Part shown: positions 13,681 through 20,166 of the stretch, piece after piece
How positions within the stretch are numbered: the stretch's first letter is position 1
How the letters are laid out: the number at the start of each line of letters is the position of its first letter
Virus record (IMG/VR): IMGVR_UViG_3300032180_000025
Coordinates: 1-34,156 of that record
Direction: 5' to 3' (one strand)
DNA length: 34,156 nt
Source of the DNA: a virus
Translations under genes and position numbers: made by a program
The notes under the pieces: generated by a model
Databases searched by the model: none
What the model saw: the letters and a program-made list of their open reading frames with translations, nothing else
Told to the model about the DNA's origin: nothing

Positions 13681-14274
13681 ATGGACAACAGACTCAACTA
13701 CACGCCGCTCGCGTGGCGAGAGCATCTGTCACGGCTTACGTGGCGCCGTGCTGCGCGCCGTGAGGACGACTCGCGCCCGATCATGGCCCAGCTGCTCCAT
13801 CCCGGGTACCGGTGGTGGGCAGCGAACACGCCTTTCCGTGACCGTCCCTGGATAACACAACAGCCCCGGGTCCGTATGGACATACAGACTGCGGTACAGA
13901 TCGCGTCTCTGTCGGAATTCCCCATGGGGCTCGCGGAGCTGCTGACCGAGACTGCGGCAGTGGAGCTTGAGCCGCTGGGGCTTGGCCCGCTGTGCCCGCA
14001 TGAGGTTGCTATCTCGCGCACTGTGGATGCTGTGTCACATGCAGTCGATGTGACCAACACATGGCGTATCCAGCTGACAGAGCGGCTGCGGGTGTACCGC
14101 GAGACGCGCAGGCAGGACAACAGGGCGTTTGAACGCCGTGTGAAGAACCGGATGGCGATGGCCCGGGAGTCACGGCTTATCAACAGGCTGGATATAACAC
14201 TGGCTGTGCTGGGTGTGGCGCTGTTCATCGCGTTCGCGCGGTTGATGGCTTATATCTGGAGCAACGGGCTGTGA
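13681..14274 (+). CDS. C-terminally membrane-anchored protein of unknown function
   Basis: 197 residues from ATG 13681 (GAGG five bases upstream). The body is soluble and Arg-rich, with a helix around 125-165 (LTERLRVYRETRRQDNRAFE). One transmembrane helix lies at about 172-192 (ITLAVLGVALFIAFARLMAY), leaving a few residues outside, so it is a tail-anchored protein with a cytoplasmic N-terminal domain. The stop overlaps the GTG of another membrane peptide, and the two may work together. The role is not recognised. Host-envelope modification or superinfection exclusion are possibilities only. Confidence 0.65.
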   Translation: MDNRLNYTPLAWREHLSRLTWRRAARREDDSRPIMAQLLHPGYRWWAANTPFRDRPWITQQPRVRMDIQTAVQIASLSEFPMGLAELLTETAAVELEPLGLGPLCPHEVAISRTVDAVSHAVDVTNTWRIQLTERLRVYRETRRQDNRAFERRVKNRMAMARESRLINRLDITLAVLGVALFIAFARLMAYIWSNGL

Positions 14275-14414
14275 TTATCACGGAAGTCTGGAAAAGCAAC
14301 CGGTCGCGTTGCAGGGGCAGGTTCAACCTGTACTTTTTCTGGATGTATGTTCTGTTCATCCCGGCGCTGTTGGTGTGGGATGCTCTGAACTGGCTGGAGC
14401 GTAAGCTGTCATGA
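14271..14414 (+). CDS. 47-residue membrane peptide
   Basis: It starts at a GTG that overlaps the previous stop (GTGA) and ends overlapping the next ATG (ATGA), so it is translationally coupled on both sides. The N-terminus is basic (WKSNRSRCRGR), followed by one transmembrane helix (LYFFWMYVLFIPALLVW). The positive-inside rule puts the N-terminus in the cytoplasm. Confidence 0.6.
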   Translation: MIITEVWKSNRSRCRGRFNLYFFWMYVLFIPALLVWDALNWLERKLS

Positions 14415-14644
14415 GCACCGGCAGAGTTCCCCACTACGGCAACGTCGATAAAGAAGTGGAGACTCTGCTGGAGCTGTATTCACTGGTGGCGTACACTGAT
14501 CGCGAGAGTGTTCAGGACATATGGGTGATCTTCAGACATCCACTCAAGCCGGGCGCATCAGGACGCTACATCAGATATGAAGCCACGCTTGGAGAGTGGA
14601 TAGCAGCAGTAGAGGTATGCGACCGTGAACTCCCCAGAAGATAG
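14411..14644 (+). CDS. LHSL-family small protein (rightward arm)
   Basis: Seventy-seven residues. VDKEVETLLELYSLVAYT is the N-terminal helix (LYS for LHS), DIWVIFRHPLKPG and GRYIRYEA the strands, and TLGEWIAAVEVCDRE the C-terminal Trp helix. It is the first of a run of family genes and overlaps the next by 20 bases. Confidence 0.75.
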   Translation: MSTGRVPHYGNVDKEVETLLELYSLVAYTDRESVQDIWVIFRHPLKPGASGRYIRYEATLGEWIAAVEVCDRELPRR

Positions 14645-14834
14645 GCTCCCGCAGGCTGTGAAGAATCTGTTGGAACTCAACAGCCTGCAGGCAGTCTGGG
14701 TAACAACACATTGGATCGTGAAACCGGTCGGGGACAGAGAGCCGAATCACGGGCTCTACATCGAGCCCGGTGCGTCGCTTTATATGTGGATAGTCACGGT
14801 GGAGGATGTCAATGAGCGCAGACGCTGGTGGTAA
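14625..14834 (+). CDS. LHSL-family small protein (rightward arm)
   Basis: Sixty-nine residues from a GTG at 14625 with GAGG nine bases upstream. LPQAVKNLLELNSLQAVW is the helix, HWIVKPVGDREPNHGLYI the sheet, and LYMWIVTVEDVNERR the Trp helix. It is closely similar along its length to the next gene (HWxVxPxxxRxxxxGLYxxxGA), so this pair looks like a recent tandem duplication. Confidence 0.78.
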   Translation: MNSPEDRLPQAVKNLLELNSLQAVWVTTHWIVKPVGDREPNHGLYIEPGASLYMWIVTVEDVNERRRWW

Positions 14835-15018
14835 GCTACCTCAGGATGTGGAGAATCTGCTCGCTCTCCATGGCATGGGCGCCCTCTTTTGCAAAACTCA
14901 CTGGTTTGTGCGGCCACGCTCATCCAGAAGTCTCGACCAGGGACTGTACCTCAGGACAGGAGCGCCGCTCGAAGAGTGGATATGGACGGTGGAGAGGGTC
15001 AGTATCCAACAGCGTTGA
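14812..15018 (+). CDS. LHSL-family small protein, near-duplicate of its upstream neighbour
   Basis: Sixty-eight residues from ATG 14812, GGAGG six bases upstream; the ATG at 14806 is too close. LPQDVENLLALHGMGALF, then HWFVRPRSSRSLDQGLYL and PLEEWIWTVERVS. It is followed directly by a structured non-coding stretch. Confidence 0.78.
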   Translation: MSADAGGKLPQDVENLLALHGMGALFCKTHWFVRPRSSRSLDQGLYLRTGAPLEEWIWTVERVSIQQR

Positions 15019-15112
15019 GAGCAAGCCCGGGAAGCCGGATCAGAGGCTGTGTTGGCTCGGTCCGCACTGCGCGGGGTTAGGTTGGCCAACGATACCGGGC
15101 TTGCTCTGAACG
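15013..15112 (+). other. Nested inverted-repeat element A
   Basis: GAGCAAGCCCGG (15019-15030) and CCGGGCTTGCTC (15095-15106) are a perfect 12-bp pair. CGTT (15013-15016) and AACG (15109-15112) extend it with one mismatch between. Inside, GTTGGC (15051-15056) pairs with GCCAAC (15085-15090). The element covers the end of the preceding gene and about 90 bases of non-coding sequence. Its right outer arm overlaps the left arm of element B, so the two structures compete. Confidence 0.6.
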
Positions 15113-15221
15113 TTGATGAAGAGATCCCTGTTGCAACGGACAAAAACAGTCGCGGGAACCGGGGTCACGTGCGGGGACCGGTAAACGGGTCTGCGGTGAT
15201 GGGGATCTCTTCATGAATGTT
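15109..15221 (+). other. Nested inverted-repeat element B
   Basis: AACGTTGATGAAGAGATCCC (15109-15128) pairs with 15202-15221 at 18 of 20 positions, including 13 perfect in a row (15116-15128 with 15202-15214). The 73-base loop is GC-rich and contains ACCGG/CCGGT. It lies directly upstream of the coiled-coil gene's Shine-Dalgarno, so it may act on that gene. Confidence 0.6.
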
Positions 15222-15242
15222 CACAACAGGAGACAAACTGAG

Positions 15243-15618
15243 ATGACAAGCAAATCCCCCAAGCCTATATCAACAGCGCCGACAGTGGATGTCAGCAAGT
15301 TTGCGGTGCCGAACAACGAAGATGTGATCCAACATCTGCGCATGGAGATTGCTGCTTTGAGGCGTGAGAAGTCGATTCTCAGCAGCAATCTGGAAACGAT
15401 GAAGCGGGAGAGCGAGTACGACAGCAAAAGGCTCAAACAGGAGCAGGAGCGCAGTGAAGATCTGCGTAAGTCGCTCGTCCAGGCGAATGTCCAGATGGCC
15501 CGCGCAGCCCGCAGCCCGCGACATGCGCCTGATCGCAGCCCTTGCAGACACGAAATACAGCACCTCTCAGGAGCTGGAGATCGCGCCCGGCGTCCGCATT
15601 CCGACAGCGTTCCGCTGA
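15243..15618 (+). CDS. Coiled-coil protein, apparently with a +1 frame change near 15.51 kb
   Basis: From ATG 15243 (AGGAG upstream) the first 85 residues are a convincing coiled coil (LRMEIAALRREKSILSSNLE, then SKRLKQEQERSEDLRKSLVQ). The frame then becomes Arg/Pro/Ser-rich and runs on through a hairpin and the next gene. The +1 frame gives a protein-like end (MRLIAALADTKYSTSQELEI and on to a stop at 15616-15618). The coordinates given join both frames, about 124 residues. Either the gene uses or suffered a frameshift within repeated GCCCGC motifs, or the second part is a separate short gene. Function unknown. Confidence 0.5.
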
Positions 15619-15713
15619 GTCTTGAACATAACAGCCCGCATAATCTCGTGGCTGATTACAGTACGGCGCTGGTTCTCCAGCGTACTATGCGGGCTGTGAT
15701 CTTGAACACTCAG
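15615..15713 (+). other. Nested inverted-repeat element C
   Basis: CAGCCCGCATA (15632-15642) pairs perfectly with TATGCGGGCTG (15686-15696). CTGAGT (15615-15620) pairs with ACTCAG (15708-15713). A CGCTGG-TTCT-CCAGCG hairpin (15667-15682) sits in the loop. TCTTGAACA is repeated directly in both internal arms (15620, 15700). It spans the whole gap between two genes and ends at the next Shine-Dalgarno. Confidence 0.6.
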
Positions 15714-15724
15714 GAGAATTCAAC

Positions 15725-16033
15725 ATGCCCGACCAAGCGCCACCATGTACGAAGTGCAGCCAGCATCGCGACGCTAGTGTCCATCTCGCGCAGCTCCGTC
15801 AGAATGGATATCACCCTTACGTCGGTGGTTCGACGGTATTTGCTGTTGATATGGGTAGTTTCGTGATCAAGCTCGACAAAGGTGTTCACTGCGAAGACTG
15901 CCAGGACATCGTATATACGGTGACCTACGGCCAGGAGGTGAAGCATAACCTGAGTTACGACAAGGCCGCCCAGAAACTCGGGTATGCCATCATGCACTCC
16001 CTGCAGATTGATGGGTTGCTCGAAGGAGAATAA
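15725..16033 (+). CDS. Small protein with two Cys pairs, putative zinc-binding
   Basis: 102 residues. PPCTKCSQH near the N-terminus and HCEDCQDI near residue 60 give two CxxC knuckles about 45 residues apart, separated by strands (TVFAVDMGSFVIKLD), a treble-clef or ribbon-like layout. The C-terminal half is helical. GGAG precedes the ATG and the next gene follows after two bases. No named family recognised. Confidence 0.65.
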   Translation: MPDQAPPCTKCSQHRDASVHLAQLRQNGYHPYVGGSTVFAVDMGSFVIKLDKGVHCEDCQDIVYTVTYGQEVKHNLSYDKAAQKLGYAIMHSLQIDGLLEGE

Positions 16034-16035
16034 CC

Positions 16036-16248
16036 ATGGATCCACTCGCCTGTCTGAAATCCGCGCTCGAAGCACTCCACAACGGTGAGCCCGCTGAGTG
16101 CATAGCGCACCTGTTTGATTACTACCAGTGGCGCCTGAAGAACGGATTCGAGCCCGTGCTCAACGGGCGTGCTGGTGACATGGTGGCTGCGGATCTCGTG
16201 TCTCAGGCGTTGGACTTCATGGAGCCGGCAGATGACCAGGGTACGTAA
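16036..16248 (+). CDS. Small helical protein of unknown function
   Basis: Seventy residues, nearly all helix (LACLKSALEALHNG, then CIAHLFDYYQWRLKNG, then DLVSQALDFME), with GGAG nine bases before the ATG. It lacks the sheet and Trp helix of the LHSL genes beside it. It overlaps the next gene by 17 bases. Confidence 0.65.
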   Translation: MDPLACLKSALEALHNGEPAECIAHLFDYYQWRLKNGFEPVLNGRAGDMVAADLVSQALDFMEPADDQGT

Positions 16249-16498
16249 TCTCAAACTGCCTCGGACCAAGTTGCCGGAAGCCCTGGCCAATGCTCTGAGG
16301 CTGTACGGATACAACTGGCGCTGCAAACGCTCCCGGGATGAAAAGCTCTGGACGATCTATCCGTATGGGAAGCAACGGAAGTCCGACAAAGTCTGGACGC
16401 TGCACAGCGACGCAGATCCTGCGGGTGTCCTGCACTGGCTGCTCATGCGTGAGCGTGGTACGCCCGTGCGCAGTGATATCCTGTTGGGCAGGAGCTGA
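16232..16498 (+). CDS. LHSL-family small protein, LYG variant
   Basis: Eighty-eight residues from ATG 16232, GGAG seven bases upstream. LPEALANALRLYGYNWRC replaces LHSL by LYGY, a variant shared with the gene at 17232 (NALRLYGMRL). KLWTIYPYGK and KVWTLHS are strands, and the end (PAGVLHWLLMRERG) is the displaced Trp helix. Confidence 0.7.
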   Translation: MTRVRNLKLPRTKLPEALANALRLYGYNWRCKRSRDEKLWTIYPYGKQRKSDKVWTLHSDADPAGVLHWLLMRERGTPVRSDILLGRS

Positions 16499-16500
16499 CC

Positions 16501-16782
16501 ATGAACACGTACTTACCGAATTCTGAGCTGTTGGGTCGCACTGAGACAGTGTCAGAGATAGCGGAGAACATGACACCTGATCAGCGGGCGCAGTTTTTAC
16601 AGCGTATCAAGGCCCTGGATACTCTCCTGACGCTTTTCGGATTGAAGCGTCAGGAGAATGTCTATGCCGGTGGGTTCCTGATATACCACGAATCACGCAG
16701 GAGCATAGCCCGCTGGGTGGAACTGGACTCGACGGAGGAATCATGGCTGGAAGACGTAAAGCGTCTGACCCCCTCGCTGTGA
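16501..16782 (+). CDS. LHSL-family small protein with longer N-terminus
   Basis: Ninety-three residues, GGAG before the ATG. After about 28 extra residues, FLQRIKALDTLLTLFGLKRQ is the helix, AGGFLIYHESRRSIARWVEL the sheet and EESWLEDVKRLTPSL the C-terminal helix. The overlap with the next gene is 40 bases. Confidence 0.68.
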   Translation: MNTYLPNSELLGRTETVSEIAENMTPDQRAQFLQRIKALDTLLTLFGLKRQENVYAGGFLIYHESRRSIARWVELDSTEESWLEDVKRLTPSL

Positions 16783-16994
16783 AACGATTCAGACTCTCCA
16801 GAGCAGTGCGGAACTTCCTGGCACTGCATTCGCTGGAAGCGAATCGCAGACTGCCCAGGTGGCGGAACTTCGAAGACGAGTATAACGTACGTCGCTGCGG
16901 CGGCGAAGCCCGCATTCTGTGCACCATCAAATGCCACGACCCGGACGAGGTCAGCATCCAGCGGATCCGGGACTACATGGCGGTGCTGCGATGA
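16743..16994 (+). CDS. LHSL-family small protein with basic N-terminus
   Basis: Eighty-three residues, GGAGG before the ATG. The basic leader (MAGRRKASD) precedes LSRAVRNFLALHSLEANR. The sheet contains CGGEARILCTIKCH with three Cys, and the end is SIQRIRDYMAVLR, without Trp. Confidence 0.75.
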   Translation: MAGRRKASDPLAVKRFRLSRAVRNFLALHSLEANRRLPRWRNFEDEYNVRRCGGEARILCTIKCHDPDEVSIQRIRDYMAVLR

Positions 16995-17239
16995 GCAGTA
17001 TTCCGCGAAGCCTGCCGAGAGCAGTACGGAGTCTGGTGATGTTGCATTCGTTGAGTGTTGAATCGCGGTACAAGGCAGAGCGGGAACAGCGTAACAAGGG
17101 CATATACGACGTGTTTGTCATGGTACTTCCACGGATAAAGCTCAGGGTATGCATCGCTGTAATTCGTCTTGGAATCGACTCCGAGGCAGCGATGATCGAG
17201 GACATCCTGACAGGCCTGGACGAACACAACAATGAGTAA
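16991..17239 (+). CDS. LHSL-family small protein (rightward arm)
   Basis: Eighty-two residues from ATG 16991, which overlaps the previous stop (ATGA). LPRAVRSLVMLHSLSVES, strands IYDVFVMVLPRIKLRVCIAV, and EAAMIEDILTGLDEH as last helix, with Met where Trp is usual. The frame is open upstream but that part belongs to the previous gene. Confidence 0.75.
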   Translation: MSSIPRSLPRAVRSLVMLHSLSVESRYKAEREQRNKGIYDVFVMVLPRIKLRVCIAVIRLGIDSEAAMIEDILTGLDEHNNE

Positions 17240-17501
17240 TAAACGGCGTCCCTCGCTGGACTGGGCGAGGATCAAGAATGCACTCAGACTATATGGAATG
17301 CGTCTGCACCGGCCGAATCTCTTGGTCAGACGTACAAGGCTGTCGCTCGATTCGCAGGTATGGTATGTAATTATGTGCGCACGCGATGTTCGTGTGCCTA
17401 AGAGCATGGACTCATCGCCGGTACGCTGGTCTACACCGCCCTGTACCGAAGATGTTATAGACGAAATCTTCAGACTGGAGAAGCGCCGTCATGGGAAATA
17501 A
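17232..17501 (+). CDS. LHSL-family small protein, LYG variant
   Basis: Eighty-nine residues. The N-terminus MSNKRRPSLDWARIKNALRL then YGMRLHRP, followed by VWYVIMCARDVRVPK and TEDVIDEIFRLEKRR. It starts with the same M-x-N-K motif as the next two genes, which suggests local duplication. Confidence 0.72.
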   Translation: MSNKRRPSLDWARIKNALRLYGMRLHRPNLLVRRTRLSLDSQVWYVIMCARDVRVPKSMDSSPVRWSTPPCTEDVIDEIFRLEKRRHGK

Positions 17502-17706
17502 GTGTAGTTCTCCGCTGCCCGAGGCAGTTGAAAACCTGTTGGCGCTGCACAGTCTCAGCGTTACCGAACTGTGTGACAACATGGCTTACATGTTCCCGGA
17601 AGCGGAAGGCATCAACAGCTACAGGCGACGCATTGTGCATCTACGGTTTTCCATCCATCAGTGGATGAATGAAATAGACATGTGGGAGCGACTTTATGGG
17701 AAATAA
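17491..17706 (+). CDS. LHSL-family small protein, consensus type
   Basis: Seventy-one residues. LPEAVENLLALHSLSVTE is essentially the family consensus, RRRIVHLRFS the strand and IHQWMNEIDMWERLYG the Trp helix. The start region (MGNK, LPEAV) is nearly the same as that of the next gene at DNA level, pointing to a recent tandem copy. Confidence 0.8.
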   Translation: MGNKCSSPLPEAVENLLALHSLSVTELCDNMAYMFPEAEGINSYRRRIVHLRFSIHQWMNEIDMWERLYGK

Positions 17707-18061
17707 ACGTACGCGTAACCGTATCCCCGCGCTGCCCGAGGCCGTGAAGAACCTGTTGGCATTGCACAGCCTCGAAGCGTGGCCCGCCAAGGAACGCATG
17801 TACAACAGGGGCGCCCTGATATGGGCTTGGAAAGTGATCAACGCTGGAGAAGACCATCTCACGGCCCGCGCCGCGTTCACGATGACCGGCTCGTGTGACC
17901 TCGACAAGTGGATGGCAGCAATCAAGAGGTACACAGAGGGAGATCTCTGGCTGGACTTCGAAACATCCAACCGCTACTGGCAAAGCGCGGACTTCAGTTC
18001 CCACATGATTCAGATTGAGCGCGATCTGGCGATCATCAAAAGACTGACGAAGTTCCCATGA
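17696..18061 (+). CDS. LHSL-family protein with C-terminal extension
   Basis: The longest rightward member, 121 residues. LPEAVKNLLALHSLEAWP is the consensus helix, ALIWAWKVINAG and ARAAFTMTG are strands, and LDKWMAAIKRYTEGD is the Trp helix at about residue 75. A further 40 residues follow (YWQSADFSSHMIQIERDLAI), which could be a fused second element. Confidence 0.8.
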   Translation: MGNKRTRNRIPALPEAVKNLLALHSLEAWPAKERMYNRGALIWAWKVINAGEDHLTARAAFTMTGSCDLDKWMAAIKRYTEGDLWLDFETSNRYWQSADFSSHMIQIERDLAIIKRLTKFP

Positions 18062-18336
18062 ACGATACAGATTCGGATTGCGAGTATCAGATCAAACTGT
18101 TCACAATGCGGGGCGCGTCACGTACTTTCGCCATCGCTGTGACCAACCTGCTGGATCTCTACTCAATGGAGGCATACACAGGCGGGAACGGGATCGGTGG
18201 CTCGGTGTGGCGGGTGCAGTATCAGAAGCACTCGTACAAGCTCCACTACTGCACAGTGCCCGGAGACTGGACCAGCATGCAGGCGTGGATGGCAACCTGC
18301 CGCGAAGTCGAAGCCCGCTACGGACATCTGGACTAG
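18058..18336 (+). CDS. LHSL-family small protein, last of the main run
   Basis: Ninety-two residues. FAIAVTNLLDLYSMEAYT is the helix, GSVWRVQYQKHSYKLHYC the sheet, and SMQAWMATCREVEARYG the C-terminal helix. It starts on the previous stop (ATGA). AGGAG of the next gene overlaps its stop. Confidence 0.75.
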   Translation: MNDTDSDCEYQIKLFTMRGASRTFAIAVTNLLDLYSMEAYTGGNGIGGSVWRVQYQKHSYKLHYCTVPGDWTSMQAWMATCREVEARYGHLD

Positions 18337-18344
18337 GAGATCAT

Positions 18345-18617
18345 ATGCTCGGACAGTATACTGGCCCGCTGATCCCGCGAGAGCCCGACCCGATGAATCC
18401 TCTGCACAAACGCTACCGGCAGTACCGGAACAAGTATGGAGTTCTGGTGCACGATCATAAGGTTACGATCGAGGAAGAGATCGCCGAGATCCGGGCTCGA
18501 CATGCGCTGCGCCGGGAGTACAATCGCGAGACCCGGGCCGCGCGTATGGCCCGCCAGAAGGCGATGACCGATGTCACAGCAGATCATAGCGCGTTGGACG
18601 AATCCGACGCACGATAA
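18345..18617 (+). CDS. Small charged helical protein of unknown function
   Basis: Ninety residues from ATG 18345, AGGAG six bases upstream. A Pro-rich start (GPLIPREPDPMNPLHKR) is followed by a long, highly charged helix (TIEEEIAEIRARHALRREYN, then RETRAARMARQKAM). It could be a coiled-coil adaptor. It overlaps the next gene by 47 bases. Confidence 0.6.
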   Translation: MLGQYTGPLIPREPDPMNPLHKRYRQYRNKYGVLVHDHKVTIEEEIAEIRARHALRREYNRETRAARMARQKAMTDVTADHSALDESDAR

Positions 18618-18885
18618 AGACGGCAACGCGTACAGCGAGGCTGACCACAACGGGTATCTGGTCACCGTGAACGGCGGCGCTCCGATCAAGCTCCCCATGA
18701 CCTGGGGAACAAGCTTCGACCTGGGCACCCTGTCCGAGGTAGACGCGCTCCCGTCCGGAATTCACACAGCGACGATTGCAGTCGTGACCAAGAAAGGAGT
18801 CGCTGGCAAGACCGCCAGCGGGACCTTTTCGGTTCACCCGACGCCGTCCGCTGTCGGCAACTTCACCATCACGACGACAGGGTAA
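18571..18885 (+). CDS. Small all-beta protein, Ig/FN3-like
   Basis: 104 residues with the alternating pattern of an immunoglobulin or fibronectin-III domain: ARWTNPTHDKDGN, GYLVTVNGGAPIKLP, LPSGIHTATIAVVTKKG, GTFSV and NFTITTTG. It is a paralogue of the gene at 29501, with matching W-x-N-x-T, LP(S/A)G-x-HT-x-T and KxGx(V/A) positions. There is no signal peptide, so it is a virion decoration or an intracellular binding module rather than a secreted protein. AAGG lies nine bases before the ATG. Confidence 0.6.
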   Translation: MSQQIIARWTNPTHDKDGNAYSEADHNGYLVTVNGGAPIKLPMTWGTSFDLGTLSEVDALPSGIHTATIAVVTKKGVAGKTASGTFSVHPTPSAVGNFTITTTG

Positions 18886-18889
18886 TAAC

Positions 18890-19258
18890 ATGGCCTTACC
18901 GGATATAACAGCCGTCCAGGCTGACATTGAGAAACTCAATGCGCTCTGGGCAACCGCGAACCAACAGTACGAAGCCCGCAAGGCGTCTCTGTCCGCGAAA
19001 GTAGACAGTTATATCGCCGCTCACGCATCCGCAGCGGATGCTCATTCGGCCGAGATCGCTGCCGCCAACAAGCTGAAGGCGACTCTGGTGCCGGCAGTGG
19101 CTGCGGTCGAGACCGGCGCCAGCGAGCTGGAGCAGTTCATGCTCACCAAGCCCTGGTACGCGAAGCTCGCGGGAGCTGTGCAGCGTAACTGGCGCTGGAT
19201 CGTGTACGGAGGGGCACTGGCCGGTATCGGCTACGTGATTCTCCACGTTCACAAGTAA
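18890..19258 (+). CDS. Coiled-coil protein with C-terminal membrane anchor
   Basis: 122 residues. Residues 5-90 are Ala-rich helix (VQADIEKLNALWATANQQYE and on), then WRWIVYGGALAGIGYVILHV is one transmembrane helix at 100-120. A class of phage tail-anchored proteins with this plan occurs next to lysis or exclusion genes, but no lysis gene is visible here, so a holin call would be unsupported. A terminator-like hairpin follows its stop. Confidence 0.6.
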   Translation: MALPDITAVQADIEKLNALWATANQQYEARKASLSAKVDSYIAAHASAADAHSAEIAAANKLKATLVPAVAAVETGASELEQFMLTKPWYAKLAGAVQRNWRWIVYGGALAGIGYVILHVHK

Positions 19259-19271
19259 CAGGATGTCCCCC

Positions 19272-19305
19272 GCCGCCCGGGACTAGAGTTGGGCGGCACT
19301 TATTT
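19272..19305 (+). terminator. Rho-independent-like terminator
   Basis: GCCGCCC (19272-19278) and GGGCGGC (19291-19297) form a 7-bp stem around a 12-base loop, followed by ACTTATTT. It lies 13 bases after the stop of the membrane-anchored gene. Confidence 0.55.
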
Positions 19306-19520
19306 GAATCGCACGAGCCGTTGCGTTAGCCAAGTAACGGCCAAATCGGGGTAGGAGCAGAGCCCAGTGGGAAAGGGTGAGCCAGACATTGTGGAGTAGC
19401 CTGGAAGGCGTAGCTGCCGATAGCAGGGAAACATGAGTGTTGTAGGCGTACGGAGTGGCGGGAGGCTAGCTGGCCGATGTGTCCACACCGGCCCCGATTA
19501 TAATTTTACGGGAGAGTGTT
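19306..19520 (+). ncRNA. Candidate structured non-coding RNA or leader
   Basis: No gene is seen in these 215 bases. GCCGTT/AACGGC pair at 19317-19341. AATCGGGG (19344-19351) pairs with CCCCGATT (19492-19499) and closes a 156-base domain that contains small hairpins (GCCT-GGA-AGGC and CTGC-CGATA-GCAG). The closing stem is followed by ATAATTTTACGGGAG, which carries the Shine-Dalgarno of the next gene. A leader RNA or a small RNA is possible; no known riboswitch class is recognised. Confidence 0.4.
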
Positions 19521-19817
19521 GTGGCAAAGATGTTCCTTGTGACAGCAAAGTCGGGGGACTACGCGGACAGATGCAACTACAACCTATTCGTCTGTCCCAC
19601 TGAAGAAGCAGCCGAGACCTGTCTCCGGGCAATACAGAACTGGTTCGAACTGCAGGGAGTAGAAAAGGCTTTGCTGAGGGATATCTACCGACCCGAGAAG
19701 CGTGATGCAATTGCCACAGCATTCATCCTGCAGTTCAATGTACACATAACGATAGACTACACGGGTGTCGAGTTCGAAGTCGAACCTATCGAGGTGTTTG
19801 ATGGTCACACCACTTGA
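19521..19817 (+). CDS. Small mixed alpha/beta protein of unknown function
   Basis: Ninety-eight residues from a GTG at 19521, GGGAG well spaced upstream. KMFLVTAKSGDY and YNLFVCPTEEAAETCLRAI are a strand-helix unit, followed by a long helix and HITIDYTGVEFEVEPIEV as strands at the end. It overlaps the next gene by 17 bases. Confidence 0.6.
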   Translation: MAKMFLVTAKSGDYADRCNYNLFVCPTEEAAETCLRAIQNWFELQGVEKALLRDIYRPEKRDAIATAFILQFNVHITIDYTGVEFEVEPIEVFDGHTT

Positions 19818-20166
19818 GCCGTTCTGTTTCTGGTGCGGCGGCAATCTCAACTATGAATTCTGGGCGCATCCCCGTCCCTTCTGCGAGGACATAAGGAACA
19901 TGTGCGCCAGCTGCCTCCATGCGCGTGGAGATGATATCGCGGTCTTCGAGGTGATCGAGACTAATCCGGGATGCGGTAATCCCGCCCTGCCTAACGGGCG
20001 CGCTTTCTACACGGGCCGGTGGGTGGTGATCGACGCCGATATAGCCGCGCAGATATTCCCTGCGCAGATGTTGCCAGGAGTGCTTCATGCCCGTATTGCC
20101 GGACTGCGGTACGACAACTATGCGAAAGCCGGGTTCGACAAACATCCTCTGAGGAAGATACAGTGA
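19801..20166 (+). CDS. Putative zinc-binding protein with two knuckles
   Basis: 121 residues, GAGG six bases before the ATG. C9-x2-C12 (FCFWCGG) and C28, C35-x2-C38 with H40 (CASCLHARGD) make a treble-clef-like metal site. The rest is mixed strand and helix. The function is not recognised. Many phages carry small zinc proteins of this kind near replication genes. Confidence 0.65.
   Translation: MVTPLEPFCFWCGGNLNYEFWAHPRPFCEDIRNMCASCLHARGDDIAVFEVIETNPGCGNPALPNGRAFYTGRWVVIDADIAAQIFPAQMLPGVLHARIAGLRYDNYAKAGFDKHPLRKIQ

Noticed and set aside
13698-14228. 176-residue minus-strand frame
   Set aside because: Ser/Arg-rich shadow of the membrane-anchored protein on the plus strand.
15213-15866. Single 217-residue reading of the coiled-coil gene
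   Set aside because: After about residue 100 it runs through a hairpin element and the next gene with Ser/Arg-rich sequence; only the first part is credible in this frame.
18890-19258. Holin call for the membrane-anchored coiled-coil protein
   Set aside because: Only one membrane helix at the C-terminus and no endolysin or spanin nearby; left as unknown.
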